Assembly (NCBI RefSeq): GCF_027497235.1
Contig: NZ_CP114902.1
Location: forward strand, 2,927,501-2,991,500
Length of the DNA: 64,000 nt
Origin: Micromonospora sp. WMMD1128
GTDB taxonomy: Bacteria; Actinomycetota; Actinomycetes; Mycobacteriales; Micromonosporaceae
Reading direction: 5' to 3'
Part shown: in pieces, positions 1-8,340 of the stretch
Numbering within the stretch: the first letter of the stretch is position 1
Layout of the letters: the number at the start of each line of letters is the position of its first letter
Notes under the pieces: generated by a model
Databases searched by the model: none
Seen by the model: only the letters and a program-made list of their open reading frames with translations
Told to the model about the DNA's origin: nothing
Translations under genes and position numbers: made by a program

Positions 1-61
1 GGAGTCCAGTTACGTCACGGGGGAGATCCTCGGGGTCACCGGCGGCCGGCTGACGAAGTGA
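1..61 (+). CDS. SDR-family oxidoreductase, C-terminal end only
   Basis: Only the last 19 codons are inside the window, read in the frame that starts at base 2 and stops at TGA 59-61. The peptide ends in SSYVTGEILGVTGGRLTK, which matches the usual C-terminus of classical short-chain dehydrogenases, where a SxYVTGxxLxVxGG segment closes the Rossmann fold near the cofactor site. The substrate cannot be told from this fragment. The next gene is on the other strand and converges on it with a 10-base gap. Confidence 0.6.
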   Translation, partial: ESSYVTGEILGVTGGRLTK

Positions 62-71
62 CCCGGACGGG

Positions 72-722
72 TCAGCGGGGCCAGGCGGCCATCCGGCGGC
101 GCACCTCGGCGATTCGCGCCGGGTCCAGCCCGTAGCGGGTGAACCGGCGGTCGGCGAGACCGTCGAGGTAGCGGCCGGCGGCGCGCACGTCGGCGTCCTC
201 CAGCGCCGGATCGACCTGGCGGGCCAACGCCAGCAGCTCGGTCACCGCGTACCGGTCCAGCGCGGCGGCCACGTCGATGTAGTCGCGTACCTCCCGCCGG
301 TTGACGAGCGCGGCGGTCTTGTTGGCGATCAGGTCCCGCACGTCCATCACCGGGCCGAAGTCCATCACCACCGGGCTGCGGTGGCGGTCGAGCCGGGCCA
401 GGCTGAGGCGGATCCGGCGGTCGCCGCGGCTGACCACGAAGTCACGCAGGTCCCGGTCGAAGCCGTCGAACACCTCGCCCAACCCGTCCGGGTCGGCCTC
501 GTCCACCCGGTAGCCGGCCCGTTCCAGCGCGGCGCGCACGTCGGCGGCCGCCGCGGCGGCGGCGCCCTCGACGTCGGCGAACAGGTCGACGTCCTCGGTG
601 GGGCGGGTGACCAGGCCGTGCGCCGCCCAGGCCACGCCGCCGCCGAGCACGAACCGGTGCGGGCCGGCGGCGGCCAGCGCCACCCGGGCCACCTCCCGGT
701 AGAAGTCGTGCGGATGCGTCAC
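72..722 (-). CDS. AbiEii/AbiGii-like nucleotidyltransferase (putative toxin)
   Basis: A 216-aa protein. The N-terminal half carries the minimal nucleotidyltransferase pattern FVLGGGVAWAAHG followed by TEDVDLFAD, the G-S/G and D-x-D region typical of AbiEii/AbiGii (DUF1814) proteins. A later segment DLIANKTAALVNRREVRDYID is the conserved K...R.RD.ID block of that family. The GTG start at 722 was chosen because it overlaps the stop of the upstream gene (GTGA); a longer reading from 926 only runs antisense-like residues. In AbiE systems such a protein is the NTP-transferring toxin of a type IV toxin-antitoxin or abortive-infection pair. Here that role is inference; many chromosomal members are uncharacterised. 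Confidence 0.7.
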   Translation of the reverse strand: MTHPHDFYREVARVALAAAGPHRFVLGGGVAWAAHGLVTRPTEDVDLFADVEGAAAAAAADVRAALERAGYRVDEADPDGLGEVFDGFDRDLRDFVVSRGDRRIRLSLARLDRHRSPVVMDFGPVMDVRDLIANKTAALVNRREVRDYIDVAAALDRYAVTELLALARQVDPALEDADVRAAGRYLDGLADRRFTRYGLDPARIAEVRRRMAAWPR

Positions 723-1045
723 GCGGCGCGCAGGCTCCGGTGCCGGGCCTCCCAGGCCAGGCGTACGCCCCGGGGCAGGTTGAGCAGCGGCCACACCCGG
801 CGCAGCGTGCCGGCGTGGATCAGCTCCCGCAGGTCGTCCATCCGGCTGGTCTCGCGCAGCACGTTCTCGTACATCCAGAGCAGTTCGTCCGGGTCGGCGA
901 GGTCGAAGGCGCGTTCGCCGCACCACATCAGGCGCACCGGCAGCTCGACGATGCCGGCGGTGGGGCCGGTCAGCTCGGCCAGGGTGCGCGCCACCACCGC
1001 GGGACGCCCAGGTCGGGCGAGGTACGCGCTGGCGGTGGCGGACAT
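719..1045 (-). CDS. hypothetical protein paired with the AbiEii-like gene
   Basis: A 108-aa protein translated just before, and overlapping by four bases with, the AbiEii-like gene, so the two are almost certainly co-translated. The position is that of the antitoxin AbiEi, but I see no clear N-terminal winged-helix of AbiEi, so the antitoxin role is only suggested by context. The start at 1045 is supported by a TACCCT hexamer six bases before ATG, a layout expected for a leaderless actinobacterial transcript. The middle reads DLADPDELLWMYENVLRE, a helical segment also seen in small partner proteins of AbiEii in actinobacteria. Confidence 0.55.
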   Translation of the reverse strand: MSATASAYLARPGRPAVVARTLAELTGPTAGIVELPVRLMWCGERAFDLADPDELLWMYENVLRETSRMDDLRELIHAGTLRRVWPLLNLPRGVRLAWEARHRSLRAA

Positions 1046-1376
1046 GGCATCAGGGTAACCCCTGCCCGGCGTGGCGAGCGCGGAAGTCGGTGACCGGCGT
1101 CACGACGGCCCGGCGGAAGAACCGACCGCCCGGTACCGTTGTGCAGAGCGTCGGTGTGACCAGTGTCCCCGGGCCTCACCTAAATTGCCTTCGCGGAATA
1201 CCGTTCGGCTGGAGCCGCGTCGCGCCACTCGCCGAGAGGCGACCTGCACACCGACGCCCAGCGCCGCCCCGGTCACCAGGCCGGGGCGGCGCTGTTTTCC
1301 ACTCGACTCGCGAGCCCGGTTCGGCTGGCCTAGTGTGCTCAGTGTCCGCCGATCTCAGCGTGGAGGGGGTGCCCGG
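1046..1376. other. 331-bp intergenic region before the formate dehydrogenase operon
   Basis: No convincing gene. It separates the leftward AbiE-like pair from the rightward fdh operon. It holds a strong rho-independent terminator at 1260-1298, which would end a rightward transcript that begins upstream in this gap, so a short leader or small RNA between about 1050 and 1298 is possible. A TAGTGT hexamer at 1331-1336 could be a -10 element for fdh, but no good -35 is seen. Confidence 0.5.
1260..1298 (+). terminator. rho-independent terminator ahead of fdh
   Basis: Perfect 13-bp GC stem (1260-1272 pairing with 1281-1293) with an 8-nt loop, followed by GTTTT. The T-run on the + strand means it terminates rightward transcription about 80 bp before the fdh start. 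There is no annotated rightward gene directly upstream inside the window apart from the SDR end at base 61, so it may act as an attenuator or end a small RNA. Confidence 0.75.
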
Positions 1377-4300
1377 GTGGGGTTGAAGACGTTCATCCAG
1401 GGTTGGCCGGTCTACCGGCAACTCACCGGCACCGACCCGCTGGGGCGCGGGGCCGCCGCGCAGTCGGCACGCTCCGCCGAGCTGACCGCCCGCACCGAGA
1501 CCGCCGACGGCATGGCCCGGTCGGTCTGCCCGTACTGCGCGGTCGGCTGCGGGCAGCGCGTCTTCCACAAGGACGGTCGGGTCACCCAGATCGAGGGTGA
1601 CCCGGACAGCCCGATCTCCCGTGGCCGGCTCTGCCCGAAGGGTTCGGCGAGCAAGAGCCTGGTGACCAGCCCGCTGCGGCAGACGAAGGTCCGATACCGC
1701 CGGCCGTACGCGACCGAGTGGGAGGATCTGGACCTCGACGTCGCGCTCGACATGATCGCCGACCGGGTTCTCGCCGCCCGCGACGAGACCTGGGAGGACG
1801 TCGACGACGCCGGACGCCCGCTGAACCGGACGCTCGGCATCTCCAGCCTCGGTGGGGCGACCCTCGACAACGAGGAGAACTACCTCATCAAGAAGCTGTT
1901 CACGGCGATGGGGGCGCTCCAGATCGAGAACCAGGCCCGCATTTGACACTCCGCCACCGTCCCCGGTCTGGGGACCAGCTTCGGTCGCGGCGGCGCGACG
2001 GACTTCCAGCAGGACCTCGCCAACGCTGACGTCATCGTCATCCAGGGCTCCAACATGGCCGAGGCCCACCCGGTGGGCTTCCAGTGGGTGATGGAGGCGA
2101 AGCGGCGCGGCGCGAAGGTCTTCCACGTCGACCCGCGGTTCACCCGCACCAGCGCGCTCGCCGACACCTACCTGCCGATCCGGGCGGGCACGGACATCGC
2201 GCTGCTCGGCGGCGTGGTGCGCTACATCCTGGACAACGAGCTGGACTTCCGGGAGTACGTGCTGGCCTACACGAACGCGGCCACCATCGTCAGCGAGCAG
2301 TTCGCCGACACCGAGGACCTGGACGGCCTGTTCTCCGGCTACCACCCGGAGACCGGCTCCTACGACCACGCCAGCTGGCAGTACGAGGGCCACGAGGGCA
2401 GCACCACGATCCGGGGGACCGGCAAGGAGCGTGACTCGGCGTCCGGGCTGGAGCACGAGTCGCACGGCGAGCCGGTGCCGGCGCGGGCCCGGCGGGACGA
2501 GACGTTGCAGCACCCGCGCTGCGTCTACCAGATCCTCAAGCGGCACTTCGCCCGCTACACCCCGGAGATGGTGGCCCGGGTCTGCGGCATCCCGGAGGAC
2601 AAGTTCCTGGAACTGGCCCGTGCCTGGACCGAGAACTCCGGCCGGGAGCGCACCGGCGCGCTCGTCTACTCGGTGGGGTGGACGCAGCACAGCGTCGGCG
2701 TGCAGTACATCCGCACCGGGGCGATCATCCAGACGCTGCTGGGAAACATGGGCCGGCCGGGCGGCGGCATCCTGGCGCTGCGCGGGCACGCCAGCATCCA
2801 GGGCTCCACCGACATCCCGACGCTGTTCAACCTGCTGCCCGGCTACCTGCCGATGCCGCACCACGCCGACCACCCGACGTTCGACAAGTGGGTGGACAGC
2901 ATCCGCCACCCCGGCCAGAAGGGCTTCTGGGGCAACTCGCGGGCGTTCGCGGCGAGCCTGCTCAAGGCGTACTGGGGGGACGCGGCGACGCCGGAGAACG
3001 ACTTCGGTTACGGCTGGCTGCCCCGGATGACCGGCGACCACGGGACCTACCAGCAGGTCCTCAACATGATCGACGGCGGGATCAAGGGTTACTTCCTGCT
3101 CGGCCAGAACCCGGCGGTCGGCTCGGCGCACGGCCGGGCCCAGCGCCTGGGCATGGCCAACCTGGACTGGCTGGTCGTGCGCGACCTGTTCCTGATCGAG
3201 AGCGCCACGTTCTGGAAGAACAGCCCGGAGATCGCCACCGGGGAGATCGTGCCGCAGGAGTGCCGGACCGAGGTGTTCTTCCTGCCGGCGGCCTCGCACG
3301 TGGAGAAGGAGGGCACCTTCACCCAGACCCAGCGGCTGCTGCAGTGGCGGGAGAAGGCCGTCGACCCGCCGGGCGACGCCCGCTCCGAGCTGTGGTTCTT
3401 CTACCACCTGGGCCGGGTGCTGCGGGAGAAGCTGGCCGCCTCCAGCAAACCCCGCGACCGGGCGCTGCTGGACCTGACCTGGGACTACCCGACGCACGGC
3501 GCGCACGCCGAGCCGAGCGCCGAGGCGGTGCTGAAGGAGATCAACGGCTTCGACGTGGCCACCGGCCGCCCGCTCAACGCGTTCGCCGAGGCGAAAGCCG
3601 ACGGCTCCACCGCCGTCGGCTGCTGGATCTACTCCGGCGTCTACGCCGACGGGGTGAACCAGGCGGCCCGCCGCAGGTCCCGGCACGAGCAGGACTGGGT
3701 GGCCGCCGAGTGGGGGTGGGCGTGGCCGGCGAACCGGCGCACGCTCTACAACCGCGCCTCCGCCGACCCGGAGGGCCGGCCGTGGAGCGACCGCAAGAAG
3801 TACGTCTGGTGGGACCCGGACGCCGGCGAGTGGACCGGCTACGACGTGCCGGACTTCGAGAAGACGAAGCCGCCGACGTACCGGCCGCCGGCCGACGCCT
3901 CCGGGCCGGCGGCGCTCGCCGGTGACGACCCGTTCGTCATGCAGGGCGACGGCAAGGCGTGGCTGTACGCGCCGACCGGCGTGCTCGACGGCCCGCTGCC
4001 GACGCACTACGAGCCGGCCGAGTCGCCGATGCGCAACCCGCTGTACGGGCAGCAGGCCAACCCGACCCGGAAGATCTACGAGCACCCGGTGAACCGGATC
4101 AACCCGAGCCCGCCGGAGCCGCACAGCGAGGTCTTCCCGTACGTGTTCACGGTCAGCCGGCTGACCGAGCACCACACGGCCGGCGGGATGAGCCGTACCG
4201 TGTCGCGCCTGGCCGAGCTGCAACCGGAGATGTTCGTCGAGGTGTCCCCAGAGTTGGCCGCCGAGGTGGGGTTGGCGCATCTCGGCTGGGCGCACCTGAT

Positions 4301-4703
4301 CAGCGGGCGGGCGGTGATCGAGGCGCGGGTGCTGGTCACCGACCGGCTCACCCCGCTGCGGGTGGACGGCCGGATCATCCACCAGGTCTGGTTGCCCTAC
4401 CACTTCGGCCGCGAGGGGCTGGTCACCGGCGACTCGGCGAACGACCTGTTCGGCATCACCCTGGACCCGAACGTGCTCATCCAGGAAAGCAAGATCGGCA
4501 CCTGTGACATCCGGTCCGGCCGGCGGCCCACCGGGCCGGCGCTGCTCGACCTGGTCGGCGACTACCAGCGACGGGCCGGCATGGCCCCGGACCGTAAAGT
4601 GCCGATCGTGACCACCGACGTGCTGGGCGGGGAGAACGCGGCCGGCAGCACCGACGAGCAGACGCCCGAGGCCGCGGCGCGCGACGGAGACGGTCATGCC
4701 TGA
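1377..4703 (+). CDS. fdhA: formate dehydrogenase alpha subunit, selenoprotein
   Basis: Molybdopterin enzyme that oxidises formate to CO2, about 1108 aa. GTG start at 1377 follows GGAGGGGG with good spacing. Cysteines C51, C54, C58 and C86 (CPYCAVGC ... RLCPKG) bind the N-terminal [4Fe-4S] cluster. TGA 1944-1946, codon 190, lies in ENQARI-U-HSATVPGLG, exactly where FDH-N/FDH-H carry the Mo-ligating selenocysteine; the frame continues open for 919 more codons. Conserved blocks such as GRPGGGILALRGHASIQGS and the C-terminal molydopterin dinucleotide domain with MSRTVSRLAELQPEMF follow. I see no twin-arginine signal, so the enzyme probably faces the cytoplasm. It overlaps fdhB by 8 bp. The complete Sec machinery lies just downstream. 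Closest pattern is the Streptomyces/Micromonospora selenocysteine FDH. Confidence 0.97.
1944..1980 (+). promoter_or_regulatory. SECIS-like element directing Sec insertion
   Basis: The UGA at 1944-1946 is followed 12 bases later by a perfect 6-bp stem: GTCCCC at 1959-1964, loop GGTCT, GGGGAC at 1970-1975. Bacterial SECIS hairpins sit directly 3' of the Sec codon inside the reading frame and bind the C-terminal domain of SelB, so position and shape fit. The apical loop has a G-G-T start like known loops that expose G and U bases. The exact SelB contact cannot be told from sequence. Confidence 0.75.
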
Positions 4704-5742
4704 CGCCGACAGCCTGTACGGACCGCTCGACCCGGCCCCCGACGCGGGCTGGGTGTCCGCGCCGCCGCGGATGGGGTTCTTCACCGACACCAGCGTCTGC
4801 ATCGGCTGCAAGGCGTGCGAGGTGGCCTGCAAGGAGTGGAACGGCGTCCCCGACTCGGGCTTCGACCTGCTCGGCATGTCCTACGACAACACCGGCGCGT
4901 TGACCGCGAACTCGTGGCGGCACGTCGCGTTCATCGAGCAGCCCCGCCCGGCGGGGGACCGCACGCCGCCGTTCGCCGGCGACCCGACCGGCGCGGCGTC
5001 CAGCGGTCCGACGTCCGCGTCGGTCGGCGCCGCCGCGGCACCGGGCACCGGCACGGACCCCGGCCTGCCGTCCGGACGCCCGGAAGCGGGGGCGCGCATG
5101 TCCGCCGGCCCGGAGTTCCTCGGCATGCCCGGCGCGCAGCCGCCGGGGCGGGGCACCGGCGCGGAGAGCCGCACCGACTTCCGCTGGCTGATGATGTCCG
5201 ACGTGTGCAAGCACTGCACGCACGCCGCCTGCCTGGACGTGTGCCCGACCGGTTCGCTGTTCCGCACCGAGTTCGGCACGGTGGTGGTGCAGGAGGACAT
5301 CTGCAACGGCTGCGGCTACTGCATCTCCGCCTGCCCCTACGGCGTGATCGATAAGCGTGAGGACGACGGCCGGGCGTGGAAGTGCACGCTCTGCTACGAC
5401 CGGCTGGGCGCCGGCATGACCCCGGCCTGCGCGCAGGCGTGCCCCACCGAGTCGATCCAGTACGGCCCGCTCGACGAGCTGCGGGAGCGGGCCGCGCAGC
5501 GGGTCGCCACGTTGCACGAGCGCGGCGTGCCGGAGGCCCGGCTCTACGGCCACGACCCGACCGACGGGGTCGGCGGCGACGGCGCGTTCTTCCTGCTGCT
5601 GGACGAGCCGGAGGTGTACGGGCTGCCGCCGGACCCGGTGGTCACCACCCGGGACCTGCCGAAGATGTGGAAGCGGGCCGGGCTGGCCGCGCTGGCCATG
5701 GCGGCGGCGACCGTCGCCGCGTTCGTCGGAGGGTCGTCGTGA
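4696..5742 (+). CDS. fdhB: formate dehydrogenase beta subunit, 4Fe-4S ferredoxin type
   Basis: A 348-aa electron-transfer subunit that passes electrons from FdhA to the membrane subunit. Four cysteine groups are visible: CIGCKACEVACK (C35-C45), CKHCTHAACLDVCP, CNGCGYCISACPYG and CTLCYDRL...CAQACP, enough for four [4Fe-4S] clusters. A hydrophobic helix near the C-terminus (AGLAALAMAAATVAAFVGG) anchors it in the membrane. Between the first and second cysteine groups lies a roughly 80-residue Gly/Pro/Ala/Ser-rich insertion (about residues 80-160) with no obvious fold, longer than in FDH-N beta subunits. ATG 4696 overlaps the end of fdhA and the stop overlaps the start of the next gene, indicating tight translational coupling. 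Confidence 0.95.
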   Translation: MPDADSLYGPLDPAPDAGWVSAPPRMGFFTDTSVCIGCKACEVACKEWNGVPDSGFDLLGMSYDNTGALTANSWRHVAFIEQPRPAGDRTPPFAGDPTGAASSGPTSASVGAAAAPGTGTDPGLPSGRPEAGARMSAGPEFLGMPGAQPPGRGTGAESRTDFRWLMMSDVCKHCTHAACLDVCPTGSLFRTEFGTVVVQEDICNGCGYCISACPYGVIDKREDDGRAWKCTLCYDRLGAGMTPACAQACPTESIQYGPLDELRERAAQRVATLHERGVPEARLYGHDPTDGVGGDGAFFLLLDEPEVYGLPPDPVVTTRDLPKMWKRAGLAALAMAAATVAAFVGGSS

Positions 5743-6878
5743 GCCCGGACCGTCAGGTGGGCGCCCTGTTCCGTCGCTTCCGCGACCGCCTCGCCGCCGA
5801 CGGCGTGACCCCGGAGAGCGGCAGCCGGGCCACCGGCCCGGGCGTCGGCCGCACCGACGCCGGCGCCCGCGACGCCGGGCTGGCCCCACACCCCGCCCGC
5901 GACACCGCCCCCCGGCGTCGCCGCGGCGGCAGGGGCGGCGAGCAGCTCACCGTGCCGCCGGCGGAGTTCACCTCCTACTACGGCCGGCCGGTCCTCAAAC
6001 CGCCGGTCTGGAAGTGGGACATCCCCGCGTACCTGTTCACCGGCGGGCTCGCCGCCGGTTCCTCGCTGCTGGCCGCCGGCGGGCAGCTCACCGGACGGCC
6101 GGCGCTGCGCCGCGCCGGCCGGGTCGCCTCCCTCGCCGCGGTGGGCGCCAGCGCGTTCTTCCTGATCCACGACCTGGGCCGGCCGAGCCGCTTCCACCAC
6201 ATGCTGCGGGTGGCGAAGGTGACCTCGCCGATGTCGGTGGGCACCTGGGTGCTCACCGCGTTCGGCCCGGCCGCCGGGCTGGCCGCGGTCGCCGAGGCGG
6301 CGCACCGGCTGCCCGAACGCGGCGTGCCCGGGCTGGCCCGCCGGCTGCTGCCCCCGACCGGGCACGCCGCCGGGCTGGTCGCCGCCGTTACCGCGCCGGC
6401 GCTCGCCACGTACACCGGGGTGCTGCTTGCCGACACGGCGGTGCCGTCGTGGCACGAGGCGTACCCGGAACTGCCTGTCATCTTCGCGGGCAGCGCGCTC
6501 GCCAGCGGCGCCGGCGTCGGGTTGCTGGCCGCGCCCGCCGGCCAGGCCGGGCCGGCGCGGCGGCTCGCGGTGGCCGGCGCGGCGCTGGAGCTGTGGGGCG
6601 CGCACCGGGTGGAGAACCGGCTCGGCCTGCTCAGCGAGCCCTACGCGGAGGGCGCCGCGGGAAAGCTGCTGCGCGCCGGGCGGGCGCTCACCGCTGCCGG
6701 GGTGGCCGGCGCGTGGCTCGGCCGCCGCAGCCGGCTGGTCTCCGCGGTCTCCGGCGGCGCGCTGCTCGCCGCGTCCGTCTGCACCCGCTTCGGGATCTTC
6801 CACGGCGGCGTCGCCTCGGCCCGGGACCCGAAGTACACGGTCGTCCCGCAGCGGGAACGCGCCGACCGGGCGGCCTGA
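5739..6878 (+). CDS. NrfD/PsrC-like membrane subunit of formate dehydrogenase
   Basis: A 379-aa polytopic protein of the NrfD (polysulfide reductase PsrC) family, expected to hand electrons to menaquinone without heme. GTG 5739 overlaps the fdhB stop as GTGA. The first 65 or so residues are hydrophilic and Arg/Gly-rich; then KPPVWKWDIPAYLFTGGLA begins the typical NrfD first helix, with LIHDLGRPSRFHHMLRV and SPMSVGTWVL as family blocks between helices 2 and 3. About eight membrane segments follow. Replacement of a cytochrome b gamma subunit by an NrfD subunit is common in actinobacterial FDH operons. The charged N-terminal extension is unusual for the family and its role is unknown. Confidence 0.9.
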   Translation: MSPDRQVGALFRRFRDRLAADGVTPESGSRATGPGVGRTDAGARDAGLAPHPARDTAPRRRRGGRGGEQLTVPPAEFTSYYGRPVLKPPVWKWDIPAYLFTGGLAAGSSLLAAGGQLTGRPALRRAGRVASLAAVGASAFFLIHDLGRPSRFHHMLRVAKVTSPMSVGTWVLTAFGPAAGLAAVAEAAHRLPERGVPGLARRLLPPTGHAAGLVAAVTAPALATYTGVLLADTAVPSWHEAYPELPVIFAGSALASGAGVGLLAAPAGQAGPARRLAVAGAALELWGAHRVENRLGLLSEPYAEGAAGKLLRAGRALTAAGVAGAWLGRRSRLVSAVSGGALLAASVCTRFGIFHGGVASARDPKYTVVPQRERADRAA

Positions 6879-6924
6879 GCACCTCGCCCGGCGGCCGGTG
6901 GGCCGCTGTGGTTGACTGCTGCGT

Positions 6925-7020
6925 GGAGGCGTTCAGGCGGCTGGTGCCCCTCCCGGTCTTCAAAACCGGTGTGGTCCGGGACCCGGGCCAGGCGGGTTCG
7001 ATTCCCGTCCGTCTCCGCCA
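6925..7020 (+). tRNA. selC: tRNA-Sec (UCA anticodon)
   Basis: A 96-nt tRNA with the hallmarks of selenocysteine tRNA. The acceptor stem GGAGGCG pairs with CGTCTCC (one G-U), followed by discriminator G and an encoded CCA at 7018-7020. The anticodon stem CCGGT/ACCGG (6953-6957, 6965-6969) frames a 7-nt loop with anticodon TCA at 6960-6962, which reads UGA. The long variable arm has a 6-bp stem (TGGTCC/GGGCCA) and the T arm contains GGTTCGATTCC. It lies 46 bp after the FDH operon and 23 bp before selA, so the gene order matches a dedicated Sec cassette. Confidence 0.95.
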
Positions 7021-7043
7021 CAACCGTCCGAGGGGGAGCGTCG

Positions 7044-8336
7044 ATGCGTGAGGCGGACCCGCGTCGGCGGGTGCCGCGCACCGACGCGCTGCTCGCCGAC
7101 CCGGCGCTTGCGGCTGCCGCCGGCACGTTCGGCCGCGACCGGGTCAAGGCCGCGATCGTCGCGGCCCAGCAGCGGGCCCGCCGCGGCGAGCTCACCCCCG
7201 AGGGGGTACGCGACGCGGCGCTGGCCGGGCTGACCGGGCGCACCCCACGGCCGGTGCTGAACGCCACAGGCGTCGTGCTGCACACCAACCTCGGCCGGGC
7301 ACCCCTCGCGCCGGCGGCCGTGGACGCGCTCGTCGCCGCCGCCGGACACACCGACGTGGAACTCGACCTGGCGACCGGCCGGCGGGCCCGGCGCGGCCGA
7401 GAGGCGCTCGACGCGCTCGCCGCCGCCGTGCCCGACGCGCCAGCCGTGCACGTGGTCAACAACGGCGCCGCCGCGCTGGTGCTTGCCGCCACCGCGCTCG
7501 CCGCCGGCCGGGAGATCGTGGTCAGCCGCGGCGAGCTGGTCGAGATCGGCGACGGGTTCCGCCTGCCCGACCTGCTGGCCAGCACCGGCGCCCGGCTGCG
7601 CGAGGTGGGCACCACCAACCGCACCACCCGCGCCGACTACGCCGCCGCGATCGGCCCGGACACCGGCTTCGTGCTCAAGGTGCACCCGTCGAACTTCCTG
7701 GTCACCGGCTTCACCTCGGCCGTGCCGGTCGGCGAGCTGGCCGCGCTCGGCGTGCCTGTGGTCGCCGACATCGGCTCCGGCCTGCTCGCCCCCGACCCGC
7801 TGCTGCCCGACGAGCCGGACGCGGCGACCACGCTGCGCGCCGGCGCCCACCTGGTCACCGCAAGCGGCGACAAGCTGCTCGGCGGGCCGCAGGCCGGCCT
7901 GCTGCTCGGCACCGCCGACCTGGTCGAACGGCTGCGCCGGCACCCCCTCGCGCGGGCGCTGCGGGTGGACAAGCTCACCCTCGCCGCGCTGGCCGCCACC
8001 CTGCACGCGCCGGCCACCCCGACCGGCGAGGCCCTGCACGCCGACCCGGGCCGGCTGCGCGCCCGCACCGAACGGCTGCGCGACCTGCTCGGCGCCGACG
8101 GCTGCAAGGCCGAGGTGGTGCCGGCCGCGGCGGTCGTCGGCGGCGGCGGCGCGCCCGGCGTGGAGCTGGACTCGTGGGCGCTGAGCCTGCCCGAGCGGTA
8201 CGCGCTGCCGCTGCGCACCGGCGACCCGGCGATCCTCGGCCGGGTGCTGCACGGCCGGCTCCTGCTGGACCTGCGCGCCGTGCCCGACACCGCCGACGAC
8301 CGAGTCCGCGCGGCGATCCTGCGCGTGGCGGGCTGA
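7044..8336 (+). CDS. selA: L-seryl-tRNA(Sec) selenium transferase
   Basis: A 430-aa PLP enzyme that converts Ser-tRNA(Sec) to Sec-tRNA(Sec) using selenophosphate. Family blocks are visible in order: RPVLNATGVVLHTNLGRAPL near residue 70, AVHVVNNGAAALVLA, VEIGDGFRLPDLL, VHPSNFLVTGFT, VVADIGSGLL, and SGDKLLGGPQAG with the PLP lysine at K277. ATG 7044 follows AGGGGGAG closely. The 4-bp gap to selB suggests an operon; selD (selenophosphate synthetase) is not in this window. Confidence 0.97.
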   Translation: MREADPRRRVPRTDALLADPALAAAAGTFGRDRVKAAIVAAQQRARRGELTPEGVRDAALAGLTGRTPRPVLNATGVVLHTNLGRAPLAPAAVDALVAAAGHTDVELDLATGRRARRGREALDALAAAVPDAPAVHVVNNGAAALVLAATALAAGREIVVSRGELVEIGDGFRLPDLLASTGARLREVGTTNRTTRADYAAAIGPDTGFVLKVHPSNFLVTGFTSAVPVGELAALGVPVVADIGSGLLAPDPLLPDEPDAATTLRAGAHLVTASGDKLLGGPQAGLLLGTADLVERLRRHPLARALRVDKLTLAALAATLHAPATPTGEALHADPGRLRARTERLRDLLGADGCKAEVVPAAAVVGGGGAPGVELDSWALSLPERYALPLRTGDPAILGRVLHGRLLLDLRAVPDTADDRVRAAILRVAG

Positions 8337-8340
8337 GCCG

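Noticed and set aside
1944..1946. In-frame TGA as an inactivating stop in fdhA
   Set aside because: It lies exactly at the Sec position of formate dehydrogenases, is followed by a hairpin, and selC-selA-selB are next door.
1176..4877. Giant antisense ORF of 1233 codons opposite fdhA
   Set aside because: It is a high-GC shadow frame with repetitive Arg/Pro/Gly residues and no homology pattern; the sense strand encodes a clear enzyme.
7020..7044. Second tRNA near selC
   Set aside because: No other cloverleaf with matching acceptor stem was found in the region.
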